DNA from: Methylomarinovum caldicuralii
GTDB lineage: Bacteria > Pseudomonadota > Gammaproteobacteria > Methylococcales > Methylothermaceae
NCBI RefSeq assembly: GCF_033126985.1
Contig: NZ_AP024714.1
Coordinates: 2,186,990 to 2,250,989, forward strand
Direction of reading: 5' to 3'
DNA: 64,000 bases
Shown here: positions 27,781 to 37,516 of the stretch, piece by piece
Numbering within the stretch: the stretch's first letter is position 1
Layout of the letters: each line of letters begins with the position of its first letter
Notes under the pieces: generated by a model
What the model saw: only the letters and a program-made list of their open reading frames with translations
Told to the model about the DNA's origin: nothing
Database searches by the model: none
Translations under genes and position numbers: made by a program

Positions 27781-29628
27781 ATGCGCCGTCTGCTGCTTTC
27801 CGGCCTGGGGGCGTTACTGCTGAGCGCCTGCGCCGTCCCCCACCGCCCCGCCCCCCCGTCGCCCCTGCGCCAGGCGGAAAACCTGTACCAGGCCGGCCAG
27901 TACCGCCAGGCCGCCTTGCTCTATGAAAGCCAGGCCGGAAACCTGCCGCCCGCAGAAAGCCTGCGGGCGCGCCTTTACGCCGCCGAGGCTTGGTACCGGG
28001 CCGGGGAAACCGCCCACGCCCGCCGGCTGCTGGCGACGATCGAACCCGCCCGCCTGCCGGCGGAGGAACAGCTCGATTACGCCTTCCTCAGCGCCCGCCT
28101 GGCGCTGGCGGCGGAACGGCCGGAACTGGCGTTGCGTCATCTGGAACGCATCGACCCGCGCCGGCTGCCGCCCATCCGCCAGCGGCAACTGCACGAACTC
28201 AAGGCCCGCGCCTACGCCCTCACCGGCGACCTGGCCGGCCAGGTGCGCGAACGCGTCGTCCTGGCCCGTTTCCTGCGTGACCCGCGCTCGGTCAGCGACA
28301 ACAACGCCGCCATCCTCGAAGCGCTGCTGCATCTGCCGGAGGAATCGCTGCAGGCCCTGGCCCAAAGCGGCGACCGGGAACTGGCCGGGTGGGTCGAGCT
28401 GGCCCGGATCCTGCGCCGCTATCCCAACCGCTCACCGGCCCTGGATGCCGCCGTCGCCGAATGGCGCAGCCGCCATCCCTATCATCCGGCCGACCGCCAT
28501 CGCTTTCTCGAACGTTATCTGACCACCCTGGCCCCGCCGCTGCAGCGGCCGGAAAAGATCGCCGCCCTGCTGCCAACCTCCGGCCCCTACCGGCAGGCCG
28601 GCGAGGCGGTGCTGGCCGGCATCGAAGCCCTGCGCCGCCAGCCGACGGCCTGGGAGGCCGATTTTGTGCTTTACGACAGCGAATCCGGCGATCCGGTAAC
28701 GCTTTACCGCCAGGCGGCGGAACAGGGCGCGCAGATGGTCCTCGGCCCGCTGCTGAAGCCCAAGCTGGAACGCCTGGCAGCGCTGGCCGGCTTCAATCCC
28801 CCGGTGCTGGCGCTCAACCGGCTCGCGCAGACAGCCCGCCCCGGACTCTACCAATTGGCGCTGGCTCCCGAAGAGAGCATCGAGCAGGTCGCCGCCAGCG
28901 CCTGGATGCACGATCACCGCCGCGCCCTGGCGCTGCTGCCGGACACGCCGACGGGGGAACGCATCGGCGGCCACTTCGCCGCCACCTGGGAGAATCTGGG
29001 CGGCCGCCTGCTGGAAACGGCCCGCTACGATCCCGCCCAGGCCGATCACACCGCCGCGATCGAAAAGGTGCTCAACATCGACGAAAGCAAGCGCCGCTAC
29101 CGGCGTCTGCGCAAAGTCGTGTGGGAGGTGAAATTCCAGCCCCGGGTACGGCGCGACGCGGATTTCATCTTCCTCCAGGCCGATCCGGGCCAAGGGCGGC
29201 TGATCCGCCCGCAGCTGCGGTTCCACCGCGCCGAGCACCTTCCGGTCTACGCCACCCGCGACATCTACCAGGGCCATCCCGACCCGCAGCGGGACCAGGA
29301 TCTGGACGGCATCCGTTTCTGCGACATTCCCTGGCTGCTGGGCGGCGATGTCGGCAACCTTCCCACCGTGGACGCTTTCGAGGCCGAGCACGGGCTGCAT
29401 TCGGGCGGCTGGCTGCGCCTGGCGGCCCTGGGGATGGACGCCTGGCAGCTGCCCTTCACCCTGCTGGTGGACCAGCAGCCGGTCCAGGGCGCGACCGGCC
29501 TGCTGAGCCTGGGCCCGGAAGGCCGCATCCGCCGCCGCCTGACCTGCGCCGAATTCCGCCACGGCGTGCCGGAAGTGTACGGCCTGGCGCCGGAAGCGCT
29601 CACCGATGCCGCGCCGCGCCCCCAGTGA
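27781..29628 (+). CDS. lpoA: Penicillin-binding protein activator LpoA
   Basis: An outer-membrane lipoprotein that activates PBP1A from outside the peptidoglycan. The 615-residue protein has a lipobox LLSAC (Cys 17), an N-terminal TPR-like helical half, and a C-terminal half like a periplasmic binding protein (KIAALLPTSGPYRQAGEAVL onward). The next gene, yraN, overlaps by 23 bases, the conserved lpoA-yraN order. The rsmI gene usually upstream is absent. Confidence 0.9.
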   Translation: MRRLLLSGLGALLLSACAVPHRPAPPSPLRQAENLYQAGQYRQAALLYESQAGNLPPAESLRARLYAAEAWYRAGETAHARRLLATIEPARLPAEEQLDYAFLSARLALAAERPELALRHLERIDPRRLPPIRQRQLHELKARAYALTGDLAGQVRERVVLARFLRDPRSVSDNNAAILEALLHLPEESLQALAQSGDRELAGWVELARILRRYPNRSPALDAAVAEWRSRHPYHPADRHRFLERYLTTLAPPLQRPEKIAALLPTSGPYRQAGEAVLAGIEALRRQPTAWEADFVLYDSESGDPVTLYRQAAEQGAQMVLGPLLKPKLERLAALAGFNPPVLALNRLAQTARPGLYQLALAPEESIEQVAASAWMHDHRRALALLPDTPTGERIGGHFAATWENLGGRLLETARYDPAQADHTAAIEKVLNIDESKRRYRRLRKVVWEVKFQPRVRRDADFIFLQADPGQGRLIRPQLRFHRAEHLPVYATRDIYQGHPDPQRDQDLDGIRFCDIPWLLGGDVGNLPTVDAFEAEHGLHSGGWLRLAALGMDAWQLPFTLLVDQQPVQGATGLLSLGPEGRIRRRLTCAEFRHGVPEVYGLAPEALTDAAPRPQ

Positions 29629-29971
29629 TATCGGCAGGGCGGCGGAGGACGCGGCCCTGGCTTGGCTGCAGCGCCGGGGCCTGACCCTGGTCGCCCGCAA
29701 CTGGCGCTGGCGCGGCGGGGAGATCGACCTGATCCTGCGCGAAGGGGAATGGCTGGTGTTCGTGGAAGTGCGCTGCCGCCGTCCCAACCCCTTCGCCGAC
29801 GGCCCCGCCTCCATCGACCGCCGCAAACAGAGGCGGCTGCGGCAGGGGGCCGCGCTGTTCCTGGCCCGCCACGGAGACTGTCCGGCGCGCTTCGACGTGG
29901 TCGCCCTCACCCCCGACCGGGACGGCTACCGGATCGAATGGATCCGCAACGCCATCGAGGGCAAGGGTTAA
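29606..29971 (+). CDS. yraN: YraN (UPF0102) family nuclease-like protein
   Basis: A 121-residue protein with a restriction-endonuclease-like fold: GRAAEDAALAWLQRRG, GGEIDLILREGEWLVFVEVR (the E-x-D...E-x-R/K pattern) and KQRRLRQGA. YraN proteins are widespread and thought to act on nucleic acids; no defined role can be assigned. It starts inside the lpoA end and finishes in a 4-base overlap with a convergent gene. Confidence 0.9.
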   Translation: MPRRAPSDIGRAAEDAALAWLQRRGLTLVARNWRWRGGEIDLILREGEWLVFVEVRCRRPNPFADGPASIDRRKQRRLRQGAALFLARHGDCPARFDVVALTPDRDGYRIEWIRNAIEGKG

Positions 29972-30510
29972 TCCTCCTCCAGCACCCACCCCAGAGACAG
30001 ACGCAGGGTCAGCACGCTCACCGCCAGCGGATAAACCAGATAGCGCTGGGGAAACAGCAGGGACAGCAGCACAATGCCGGCCCACACCGGAGCGCTGAAC
30101 CACCATTGGCGCAGCAGCGTTTCCACCAGTTCCCGCTCCTTGGGATCGGCGAAGCCGATTTCGGCGGCGAAGCGGAAGCGGCCGACGAATACGTCCAGAA
30201 GCACGAAATAGACCGGGTAGATCTTGAACAGCGGCGCTTCGGGAAAGAACACATTGAGCCAACCGCCCAGCCACAGCCACAGCGAGGCCCACAGCAGCAG
30301 ATCGTAACACCGCGCCGGGGACAGCAGCCCGCGCTTGGCCTGCAGCAATACCAGCAGCACCGTCACCACACCCACGGACAGCACCCAGAGCCAGTACTGC
30401 TTCAGCCCCACCAGCAGCGGCGGCCACAGCCAGAAAGCCACCGCCAGGACCGCCGCCGTGACGGTGAACAGTGGGAAGACGAAATTCCGGCTCCAGCGCG
30501 ACCTGCTCAT
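29968..30510 (-). CDS. Hypothetical inner-membrane protein
   Basis: A 180-residue hydrophobic protein with about five or six membrane helices (for example VFPLFTVTAAVLAVAFWLW, YWLWVLSVGVVTVLLVLL and VWAGIVLLSLLF) and one charged loop (FADPKERELVETLL). I do not recognise the family. It is the last gene of the recJ-nadC transcript, overlapping the nadC stop by 4 bases. Confidence 0.7.
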   Translation of the reverse strand: MSRSRWSRNFVFPLFTVTAAVLAVAFWLWPPLLVGLKQYWLWVLSVGVVTVLLVLLQAKRGLLSPARCYDLLLWASLWLWLGGWLNVFFPEAPLFKIYPVYFVLLDVFVGRFRFAAEIGFADPKERELVETLLRQWWFSAPVWAGIVLLSLLFPQRYLVYPLAVSVLTLRLSLGWVLEED

Positions 30511-31334
30511 TCCGCCAGGGTGAGGCGCAGCGACAGGTCCACCGCCCGCACGTGCTTGGTCAGGGCGCCGACGGAAATCCGGTCGACCCCCGTCAGGGCC
30601 ACCTCGCGGATGTTGTCGAGGCCGATGTTGCCGGAAGCCTCCAGCAGCGCCCGCCCGGCATTCAGCCGCACCGCCGTCCGCAAGTCTTCCAGGGAAAAGT
30701 TGTCGAGCAGGATCATGTCGGCGCCGGCTGCCAAGGCTTCTTCCAGCTCCGCCAGGGATTCCACCTCCACCTGCACCGGCAGCCCGGTCTCCAGGGCCCG
30801 GGCCTGCCGCACCGCGGCGGCGATGGAACCGGCGGCGGCGATGTGGTTTTCCTTGATGAGGATGCCGTCGTACAGCCCCATGCGGTGGTTGACCCCGCCG
30901 CCCACCTCGACCGCGTACTTCTGCCAGCGCCTAAGCCCCGGAATGGTCTTGCGGGTGTCGAGCACCACCGCGCCGGTGCCGGCGACGGCCCCGGCGTAAC
31001 GGCGGGTGACGGTGGCGGTAGCGGACACGGTCTGGAGGAAGTTGAGGGCGGTGCGCTCGGCGGTCAGGAGCGCCCGGGCCGGGCCTTCGAGCCGGCACAG
31101 GACGGCATCGGCGGCCACCGCCTCCCCCTCGGCCGCCTCCCAGTGGATGCGGCAGGCGGGATCGACCTCGGCGAAGACCGCCTCGAATCCGTCGCGGCCG
31201 CACAGCACCATGGGCTCGCGGGTGACGACCCGGCCCCGGGCGCGGCGTTCCGGCGGGATGATGGCGGCGGTGAGGTCGCCGCTGCCCACGTCCTCGGCCA
31301 GCCAGGCCCGGATCTGCTCGCGATCGACGATCAT
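30507..31334 (-). CDS. nadC: Nicotinate-nucleotide pyrophosphorylase (carboxylating)
   Basis: Converts quinolinate and PRPP to nicotinate mononucleotide in NAD synthesis. The 275-residue protein from ATG 31334 has EDVGSGDLTAAIIP, TVSATATVTRRYA, DTRKTIPGLRRWQKYAVEVG, HRMGLYDGILIKENHI and the C-terminal ASGNIGLDNIREVALTGVD. A longer open frame upstream is not used because the ATG overlaps the recJ stop by one base (TAATG). Confidence 0.96.
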   Translation of the reverse strand: MIVDREQIRAWLAEDVGSGDLTAAIIPPERRARGRVVTREPMVLCGRDGFEAVFAEVDPACRIHWEAAEGEAVAADAVLCRLEGPARALLTAERTALNFLQTVSATATVTRRYAGAVAGTGAVVLDTRKTIPGLRRWQKYAVEVGGGVNHRMGLYDGILIKENHIAAAGSIAAAVRQARALETGLPVQVEVESLAELEEALAAGADMILLDNFSLEDLRTAVRLNAGRALLEASGNIGLDNIREVALTGVDRISVGALTKHVRAVDLSLRLTLAE

Positions 31335-33034
31335 TACAAAGGCTCCAGATAATCGACTTTCAGTTGGACGCTGCGGCGGCCGCGGAATTCGTTGACGTCG
31401 AGCTGATAGGCCAGGCGCAGCTGGGCACACTCCAGCCAGGCGGCCGGGTCGTCGAGATTGAAAGCGATGGCGTCCAGAGCCGGGCCGGCGGGCGGGACCA
31501 CGGTCAGTTTCAGATGGCGCTCGCCGACGATGCGCGCCTGGCACACGGCAAAATCGCCGTGGAACAGGGGCTCCGGAAACGCCTGTCCCCAGGGGCCGGC
31601 CCGGCGCAGGGTCTCGGCCAGCTCCAGGGAAAACTGCGGCGGCGCGAGGGTGCCGTCGGTGGCCAGGATCTCATCGGCGGCGATTCCGGCGGCGGCCACC
31701 TGGGCCTCGAAGGCGGCGGCGAAACGGTCCAGATGCTCCGGTGCCAGGCTCAAACCCGCCGCCATCGCGTGGCCGCCGTAACGGGCGATCAGACCCGGCC
31801 GGGCGGCATCGATGGCGGCGAGCACGTCGCGGATGTGAAGCCCCGGAACCGAGCGCGCCGACCCCTTGAGCAGGCCGTCCTCGCCGGGGGCGAAGGCGAT
31901 CACCGGCCTGCCGGTGCGGTCCTTGATCCGCGAGGCCAGAATCCCCACCACCCCTTCGTGCCAGCCGGGATCGTAAAGACAGATGGCGGCGTTGCCCCCG
32001 TCCCAGTCGCGGCTGTCCAGAATCTGCAGGGCCTCGGCCTGCATCTGGGCCTCGATGTCGCGGCGCTCGCGGTTGAGGGCGTCGAGGCGGGCGGCCAGCC
32101 GGCGGGCCGCGTTTGGATCGTCGCTGAGGAGGCAGCGGATGCCGACGGTCATGTCCTCGAGGCGGCCGGCGGCGTTGAGGCGGGGGCCGGCGGCGAAAGC
32201 CAGGTCGCTGGTCACCAGGTCCGCCAGGCTGCGCCCGGCCGCCTCCAGCAGCGCCCGGATGCCGGGCCGCAGCCGCCCCCGCCGCATCCGTTCGAGGCCC
32301 TGGTGGACCAGAATGCGGTTAACCGTATCCAGGGGCACCACGTCGGCCACCGTGCCCAGTGCCACCAGATCGAGCCAGTCGGCCAGATTGACCTCCGCCG
32401 CCCGCCCCCGCGCCCGCAATTCTGCCCGCAGGGCGATGAGGACGTAGAACATCACTCCCACCCCAGCCAGGGCCTTGCCGGGGAAGGCATCTTCGGGAAG
32501 ATTGGGATTGACGATGGCGTCGGCCTCAGGCAGCGCCTCGCCGGGAAGATGATGGTCGGTGATCAGTACGTCCAGCTCGGCTTCCTTGGCCGCCGCCACC
32601 CCCTGAAGGCTGGCGATGCCGTTGTCCACCGTCAGCAGCACGTCGGGGCGGCGGGCCAGCGCCTCCCGCACCAGACCGGGCGTCAGGCCGTAACCGAGCT
32701 TGAAACGGTCCGGGACGATGAAATCCACCCGCCGGGCGCCCAGGGCCCGCAGCCCTGACACCGCCAGGGCGCAGGCGGTCGCCCCGTCGGCGTCGTAATC
32801 GGCCACCACCAGAATGGCCTCATCCCGCTCGATGGCCGCCGCCAGGCGCGCGGTCAGCGTTTCTATACCGCTTAGCGTGCCGGGCGGCGGCAGGCGCTTC
32901 AAGGTGTAAGCGAGTTCCTCCGCCCGGCGTATCCCTCGGGCCAGATAAATGCGCTTCAGGACAGGATGGAGGTGGGAAGGAAGATCATGTGGTTCATCCG
33001 GCAGGGGCCGAAGCCGCAATCGGCGCTTACGCAT
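31334..33034 (-). CDS. recJ: Single-stranded-DNA-specific exonuclease RecJ
   Basis: A 5'-3' ssDNA exonuclease for RecF-pathway recombination and mismatch repair. 566 residues with DHH-family motifs VVADYDADGATACALAV, LTVDNGIAS and LITDHHLPGE, GTVADVVPL, and the DHHA1-like GGHAMAAGLSLA. Length is usual for RecJ. It is the first gene of recJ-nadC-membrane protein and lies 6 bases downstream of the DUF5615 gene. Confidence 0.96.
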   Translation of the reverse strand: MRKRRLRLRPLPDEPHDLPSHLHPVLKRIYLARGIRRAEELAYTLKRLPPPGTLSGIETLTARLAAAIERDEAILVVADYDADGATACALAVSGLRALGARRVDFIVPDRFKLGYGLTPGLVREALARRPDVLLTVDNGIASLQGVAAAKEAELDVLITDHHLPGEALPEADAIVNPNLPEDAFPGKALAGVGVMFYVLIALRAELRARGRAAEVNLADWLDLVALGTVADVVPLDTVNRILVHQGLERMRRGRLRPGIRALLEAAGRSLADLVTSDLAFAAGPRLNAAGRLEDMTVGIRCLLSDDPNAARRLAARLDALNRERRDIEAQMQAEALQILDSRDWDGGNAAICLYDPGWHEGVVGILASRIKDRTGRPVIAFAPGEDGLLKGSARSVPGLHIRDVLAAIDAARPGLIARYGGHAMAAGLSLAPEHLDRFAAAFEAQVAAAGIAADEILATDGTLAPPQFSLELAETLRRAGPWGQAFPEPLFHGDFAVCQARIVGERHLKLTVVPPAGPALDAIAFNLDDPAAWLECAQLRLAYQLDVNEFRGRRSVQLKVDYLEPL

Positions 33035-33040
33035 TGGCCA

Positions 33041-33409
33041 TCATCCCAACAAAGGCAGAACACGGGCCCGCGAGCGCGAGGGTTCTACCACAATCAAGGC
33101 ACCGTGTTCCAATTGGGGAGCAAAACGCCGAAGCGCCTCATCTAAAGTTTCCAAAAACACCGATGAAAGCACATTCTGAACACGTAATTGAATGACACTT
33201 GGGGCCTCTGCCTGGGTTGCTGCCAGCAACGCCCCGAAATCTAGATCATGGCTGACAACCACATAGCCATGACACGCTGCATAACGCATGATCGTTCTGT
33301 CATCCGCTTCAGGCCGCCCTACCTCAATCCAGTGAACAACGTCCCATCCTCGCGCCTGAAGTTGAATTGCAAAACCTGGCGGCAAATTCATATCCAGAAG
33401 TAACTTCAC
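33041..33409 (-). CDS. DUF5615 PIN-like protein (putative toxin)
   Basis: A 122-residue protein starting MKLLLDMNLPPGFA with DVVHWIEVG and VVSHDLDFG: acidic residues spaced as in PIN-like ribonucleases. DUF5615 proteins are usually paired with a DUF433 protein, as here (stop and start separated by 2 bases), and the pair is read as a toxin-antitoxin module. Activity is inferred from family and gene order only. Confidence 0.8.
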   Translation of the reverse strand: MKLLLDMNLPPGFAIQLQARGWDVVHWIEVGRPEADDRTIMRYAACHGYVVVSHDLDFGALLAATQAEAPSVIQLRVQNVLSSVFLETLDEALRRFAPQLEHGALIVVEPSRSRARVLPLLG

Positions 33410-33411
33410 CG

Positions 33412-33645
33412 TCAGGAAGCTTCCTCTAATTCGACGTCCATTTCCTCGGCGCGCCAGGCAGCATAGGCCAACGCCTCGCGAATGTCTTCTTTTTCTAGAT
33501 AAGGGTAAGCCTTCAGGATTTCCGCCTCACTATGCCCTGCCGCCAGCAAGGAAACGATATTCCCTACGGTCACGCGCGTTCCGCGAATGCAGGGTTTTCC
33601 ACCCATGACTTTGGGATCGAGGGTAATCCTTTCAAAGCGTTTCAT
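33412..33645 (-). CDS. DUF433 family protein (putative antitoxin)
   Basis: A 77-residue protein with the family signature [20 protein letters not shown] and [19 protein letters not shown], a small helix-turn-helix. Its ATG at 33645 overlaps the thrC stop by 4 bases, so it is translationally coupled to threonine synthase. It precedes the DUF5615 gene and probably neutralises and autoregulates that partner. Confidence 0.82.
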   Translation of the reverse strand: MKRFERITLDPKVMGGKPCIRGTRVTVGNIVSLLAAGHSEAEILKAYPYLEKEDIREALAYAAWRAEEMDVELEEAS

Positions 33646-34712
33646 AGCCGTTCCAAAATCGCCCGTTTCACCGCCTCCAGATCTGCCGGGACCGCAGCCG
33701 GAGCCACCTGACACTGGCGGATGGCGGTGTCCGGGTCCTTGAGGCCGTTGCCGGTGAGGGTGCAGACCACGGTGCTGCCCTCGGGAATCCTGCCGGTCTT
33801 CAGATCGTGCATGGCGCCGGCGATCGACGTGGCCGAGGCCGGCTCGCAGAAGATGCCTTCGCGGTCGGCCAGCAGCTTCTGGGCCTTGAGGATCTGCGCG
33901 TCGGAGAAGGCCTCGAACCAGCCGCCGGATTCGCGCTGGGCGGTCAGGGCACCCTCCCACGACTGGGGATTGCCGATACGGATGGCGGTGGCGACGGTTT
34001 CCGGGTGTGCCACCGGCGCGCCCTTGATGAAGGGCGCGGCCCCCTCGGCCTGGTAGCCGCACATCACCGGCTGCTTCGAGGCCACGCCGTCGCCGTGGTA
34101 TTCCTTGTATCCCTTCCAGTAGGCAGTGATGTTGCCGGCGTTGCCCACCGGCAGGCAGTGGTAGTCGGGGGCGTCCCCCAGGGCGTCCACGATCTCGAAG
34201 GCGGCGGTCTTCTGGCCCTCGATGCGGTAGGTATTGATGGAGTTGACGATGGACACCGGGGCGTGGTCGGCGATTTCCTTGACGATGCGCATGCCGTCGT
34301 CGAAGTTGCCCTGGATCTGGATCACCTCGGCCCCGTGCATCAGGGCCTGGGCCAGCTTGCCGAGGGCGATCTTGCCTTCCGGGATCAGCACGAAGCACTT
34401 GATGCCGCAGCGGGCCGCATAGGCCGCCGCCGAGGCGGAGGTGTTGCCGGTGGAGGCGCAGATGATCGCCCGGCTGCCCTCTTCGCGCACCGCGCGGGTC
34501 ACCGCCACGGTCATGCCGCGGTCCTTGAAGGAGCCGGTGGGATTGAGCCCCTCGAACTTGACGTACAGATCCACATTCCGCCCGATCAGCTTGGGGATGT
34601 TCTCCAGCCGGATCAGGGGCGTGTCCCCCTCGCACAGGGAGACCGGGACGGTGGCGGGCTGCAGGGGCAGACGGTCGCGGTAACGGTCGATGAGGCCGGT
34701 GTAACGGGTCAC
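33642..34712 (-). CDS. thrC: Threonine synthase
   Basis: A PLP enzyme making threonine from O-phosphohomoserine. The GTG at 34712 is taken as start because it follows the hom stop by 4 bases with GGAG upstream; it gives 356 residues ([17 protein letters not shown]). The PLP-lysine motif is [13 protein letters not shown], followed by [16 protein letters not shown], and [13 protein letters not shown]. It belongs to the short class II form found in many proteobacteria. The DUF433/DUF5615 pair is appended to its 3' end. Confidence 0.95.
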   Translation of the reverse strand: MTRYTGLIDRYRDRLPLQPATVPVSLCEGDTPLIRLENIPKLIGRNVDLYVKFEGLNPTGSFKDRGMTVAVTRAVREEGSRAIICASTGNTSASAAAYAARCGIKCFVLIPEGKIALGKLAQALMHGAEVIQIQGNFDDGMRIVKEIADHAPVSIVNSINTYRIEGQKTAAFEIVDALGDAPDYHCLPVGNAGNITAYWKGYKEYHGDGVASKQPVMCGYQAEGAAPFIKGAPVAHPETVATAIRIGNPQSWEGALTAQRESGGWFEAFSDAQILKAQKLLADREGIFCEPASATSIAGAMHDLKTGRIPEGSTVVCTLTGNGLKDPDTAIRQCQVAPAAVPADLEAVKRAILERL

Positions 34713-34716
34713 GGAT

Positions 34717-36027
34717 TCACTCCAAAGTTTCCAGGCGGATACGGTACGGCGGGGCCTTGACGCTGTCGAGGGCGGTGATGCGTTCCAGGGCGGCGTCGAA
34801 GGCACACTCCTGCACCCGGTGGGTCAGGAAGATCAGCGGCACGTCGGTCTGGCCCAGCTGGGGCTCCTTCTGGATCACCGCCTCGATGCTGATGTTTTCG
34901 CCTGCGAGGATGCGGGCCACGTCGGCCAGCACCCCGGGGCGGTCGGCCACCCGCAGGCGCAGGTAATAGGCGGTCTCCACCGCAGCCATGGGGAGGGGCG
35001 GCAGGTCCGAGAGGGCGTCGGGCTGGAAGGCCAGATGGGGGACGCGGTTTTCCGGATCGGCGGTCATGGTACGGACCACATCCACCAGATCGGCCACCAC
35101 CGCCGAGGCGGTCGGCTCGGCCCCGGCGCCGGGGCCATAGTAGAGGGTCGGGCCGACGGCATCCCCCTTGACCACCACGGCGTTCATCACCCCGTCCACG
35201 TTGGCCAGCAGGCGCCGGGCCGGCACCAGGCAGGGATGGACCCGAAGCTCCACGCCGTTTTCGCGGCGGCGGGCGATCCCCAGGTGCTTGATGCGGTAGC
35301 CCAGTTCCTCGGCGTAGCGGACGTCCTCCTGGGTGATGCGGGTGATGCCCTCGGTATAGACCCTGTCGAACTGGAGCGGGATGCCGAAGGCGATGGCGGC
35401 GAGGATGGTGAGCTTGTGGGCGGCGTCGATGCCCTCCACGTCGAAGGTGGGATCGGCCTCGGCGTAACCGAGACGCTGGGCCTCGGCGAGGACATCGTCG
35501 AAGTCGCGCCCCTGGTCGCGCATGGCGGTGAGGATAAAGTTGCCGGTGCCGTTGATGATGCCGGCGAGCCATTCGATGCGGTTTCCCGCCAGCCCCTCGC
35601 GCAGCACCTTGATGATGGGGATGCCGCCGGCCACCGCCGCCTCGAAGGCCACCATCACCCCTTTTTCCGAGGCCCTGGCGAAGATCTCGTTGCCGTGCAG
35701 GGCGATCAGCGCCTTGTTGGCGGTGACCACGTGCTTGCCCCGCTCGATGGCGCCCAACACCAGCTCGCGGGCGATGTCGGTGCCGCCGATCAGTTCGGCG
35801 ACGATGGCGATCTCAGGATCGTCCACCACCTGCCAGGGATCGGTCGCCAACTCGATCCCGGACAGGTCGCAGATGCGCGGCTTGTCCGGACTGCGGGTAA
35901 AGGCTTTGGCGATCACCAGCGCCCGGCCGGCGCGGCGGGCGATCTCCTCGCCGTTGCGGGCCAGCACGTTGACCGTGCCCCCGCCGACAGTTCCCAGCCC
36001 CAGAAGGCCGACTTTGACCGGTTCCAA
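34717..36027 (-). CDS. hom: Homoserine dehydrogenase
   Basis: Reduces aspartate semialdehyde to homoserine. About 436 residues: NAD(P) Rossmann motif [14 protein letters not shown] at the N-terminus, the catalytic region [20 protein letters not shown] and [11 protein letters not shown], and a C-terminal ACT domain (about 350-430, [16 protein letters not shown]) for threonine feedback. A TTG at 36027 is preferred over the GTG at 36034-36036 because AAGGAG abuts the GTG but stands 8 bases before the TTG. The start is therefore uncertain by 3 codons. Confidence 0.94.
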   Translation of the reverse strand: MEPVKVGLLGLGTVGGGTVNVLARNGEEIARRAGRALVIAKAFTRSPDKPRICDLSGIELATDPWQVVDDPEIAIVAELIGGTDIARELVLGAIERGKHVVTANKALIALHGNEIFARASEKGVMVAFEAAVAGGIPIIKVLREGLAGNRIEWLAGIINGTGNFILTAMRDQGRDFDDVLAEAQRLGYAEADPTFDVEGIDAAHKLTILAAIAFGIPLQFDRVYTEGITRITQEDVRYAEELGYRIKHLGIARRRENGVELRVHPCLVPARRLLANVDGVMNAVVVKGDAVGPTLYYGPGAGAEPTASAVVADLVDVVRTMTADPENRVPHLAFQPDALSDLPPLPMAAVETAYYLRLRVADRPGVLADVARILAGENISIEAVIQKEPQLGQTDVPLIFLTHRVQECAFDAALERITALDSVKAPPYRIRLETLE

Positions 36028-36042
36028 TGTCCTCACTCCTTA

Positions 36043-36231
36043 TCAATCACAAACCAACGCCGGAATCTCCTCACCATGCTCGATCCGGTCCGCCAGCACT
36101 CTCAATGCCAGCGCCTCAGCTTTGGCGATGGCCTCACGGCGGTTTTTCCCATAGACCATGACACCAGGCAACTCTGGAACTTCGGCAATCCAGCGTCCGT
36201 CCTGCTCCTGCTCCAATTCGATGCGAAACAC
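36043..36231 (-). CDS. HicB-like small protein without HicA
   Basis: A 62-residue protein with the HicB partial RNase H-like fold signature GRWIAEVPELPGVMVYGKNR and EAIAKAEALALRVLADRI. GTG start. Classical HicB antitoxins are accompanied by a HicA toxin of about 60 residues, and none is visible on either side. It may be a solitary regulator or a remnant. It lies just upstream of hom on the same strand. Confidence 0.7.
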   Translation of the reverse strand: MFRIELEQEQDGRWIAEVPELPGVMVYGKNRREAIAKAEALALRVLADRIEHGEEIPALVCD

Positions 36232-36259
36232 GGTTATCTTCCCCCGTTCCTGGGCAGCA

Positions 36260-37444
36260 TTATAACGTCCCGTCCCGGCGCATCATATGGCGGATGCCGC
36301 GGATCGCCTGGCGGGTGCGGTGTTCGTTCTCGATCAGGCCGAAGCGCACGAATCCTTCCCCATACTGACCGAAGCCGACGCCGGGGGAGACCGCCACCTT
36401 GGCCTCCAGCAGCAGCTTCTTGGAGAATTCCAGCGACCCCATGGCCCGGTAGCTTTCAGGAATCGGGGCCCACACGAACATGGTGGCCTTCGGCTTCTCC
36501 ACCTCCCAGCCGAGCTGGTTCAAGCCTTCGCACAGCACGTCGCGGCGGCGCTTGTACATGGCGCGGATCTCGTCCACGCAGTCCTGGGGACCCTCCAGGG
36601 CGGTGATGGCGGCGATCTGGATCGGGGTGAACATACCGTAGTCCAGATAGGACTTGAGCCGCCCCAGAGCCGCCACCAGTTCGCGGTTGCCGCACATGAA
36701 TCCGACCCGCCAGCCGGGCATGTTGTAGGTCTTGGACAGGGAGTAGAACTCCACCGCCAGATCCATCGCCCCCGGCACCTGGAGGATGGACGGCGCCTGG
36801 TAACCGTCGAAGACGATCTCGGCATAGGCGATGTCGTGCACCAGCCAGATACGGTGCTCGCGGGCGATGGCCACCACGCGCTCGAAGAAATCCAGATCCA
36901 CGCACTGGGTGGTGGGGTTGGCGGGGAAGTTGAGGATCAGCATCTTGGGCTTGGGCCACAGGTCGGCGATGGCCTGCTCCAGCTCCTCGAAGAAATCCCG
37001 ACCCGAGGTCAGCGGCACGTGCCGGATGTCGGCCCCGGCGATAACGCAGCCATAGGGGTGGATCGGATAGGCGGGGTTGGGTACCAGCACCACGTCCCCC
37101 GGCCCCAGGGTCGCCAGGGCCAGATGGGCCAGCCCCTCCTTGGAGCCAATGGTGACGATGGCCTGGGTTTCCGGGTCGAGCTGGACGTCGTACTTGCGCG
37201 CGTACCAGTCGCAGATGGCCTTGCGCAGGCGCGGAATCCCCTTCGACAGGGAATAGCGGTGGGTGTTGTCGCGCTGGGCTGCCTCCACCAGCTTGGCGAT
37301 GATGTGGCGCGGGGGCGGCTGGTCCGGGTTGCCCATGCCGAAGTCGATGATGTCCTCGCCGGCGGCCCGCTGCCTGGCCTTGAGCTGGTTGACGATGTTG
37401 AAGACGTAGGGAGGCAGGCGCTTGATGCGTTGGAATTCTTCCAT
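36260..37444 (-). CDS. alaC: Alanine-synthesising class I/II aminotransferase (AlaC type)
   Basis: A 394-residue PLP aminotransferase starting [18 protein letters not shown]. It has [12 protein letters not shown], the [12 protein letters not shown] segment, and the Schiff-base lysine motif [15 protein letters not shown]. Sequence style matches AlaC (glutamate-pyruvate aminotransferase); close relatives act on other amino acids and sit next to hom in many genomes, as here. The long open frame upstream is not coding. Confidence 0.88.
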   Translation of the reverse strand: MEEFQRIKRLPPYVFNIVNQLKARQRAAGEDIIDFGMGNPDQPPPRHIIAKLVEAAQRDNTHRYSLSKGIPRLRKAICDWYARKYDVQLDPETQAIVTIGSKEGLAHLALATLGPGDVVLVPNPAYPIHPYGCVIAGADIRHVPLTSGRDFFEELEQAIADLWPKPKMLILNFPANPTTQCVDLDFFERVVAIAREHRIWLVHDIAYAEIVFDGYQAPSILQVPGAMDLAVEFYSLSKTYNMPGWRVGFMCGNRELVAALGRLKSYLDYGMFTPIQIAAITALEGPQDCVDEIRAMYKRRRDVLCEGLNQLGWEVEKPKATMFVWAPIPESYRAMGSLEFSKKLLLEAKVAVSPGVGFGQYGEGFVRFGLIENEHRTRQAIRGIRHMMRRDGTL

Positions 37445-37516
37445 CCGTTTAGTCGGTGAGATAAATGGGTTAAAGTTACTTGGGTGGTTTGCAACTGTCA
37501 AACAGGAGTTGAGACG

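Noticed and set aside
29660-30999. 445-codon plus-strand open frame over yraN, the membrane protein and nadC
   Set aside because: Out of frame with yraN and antisense to the two minus-strand genes; Gln/Arg/His-rich noise.
36043-36260. A HicA toxin partner for the HicB-like gene
   Set aside because: No frame of suitable length or with the HicA dsRNA-binding pattern exists between hom and alaC.
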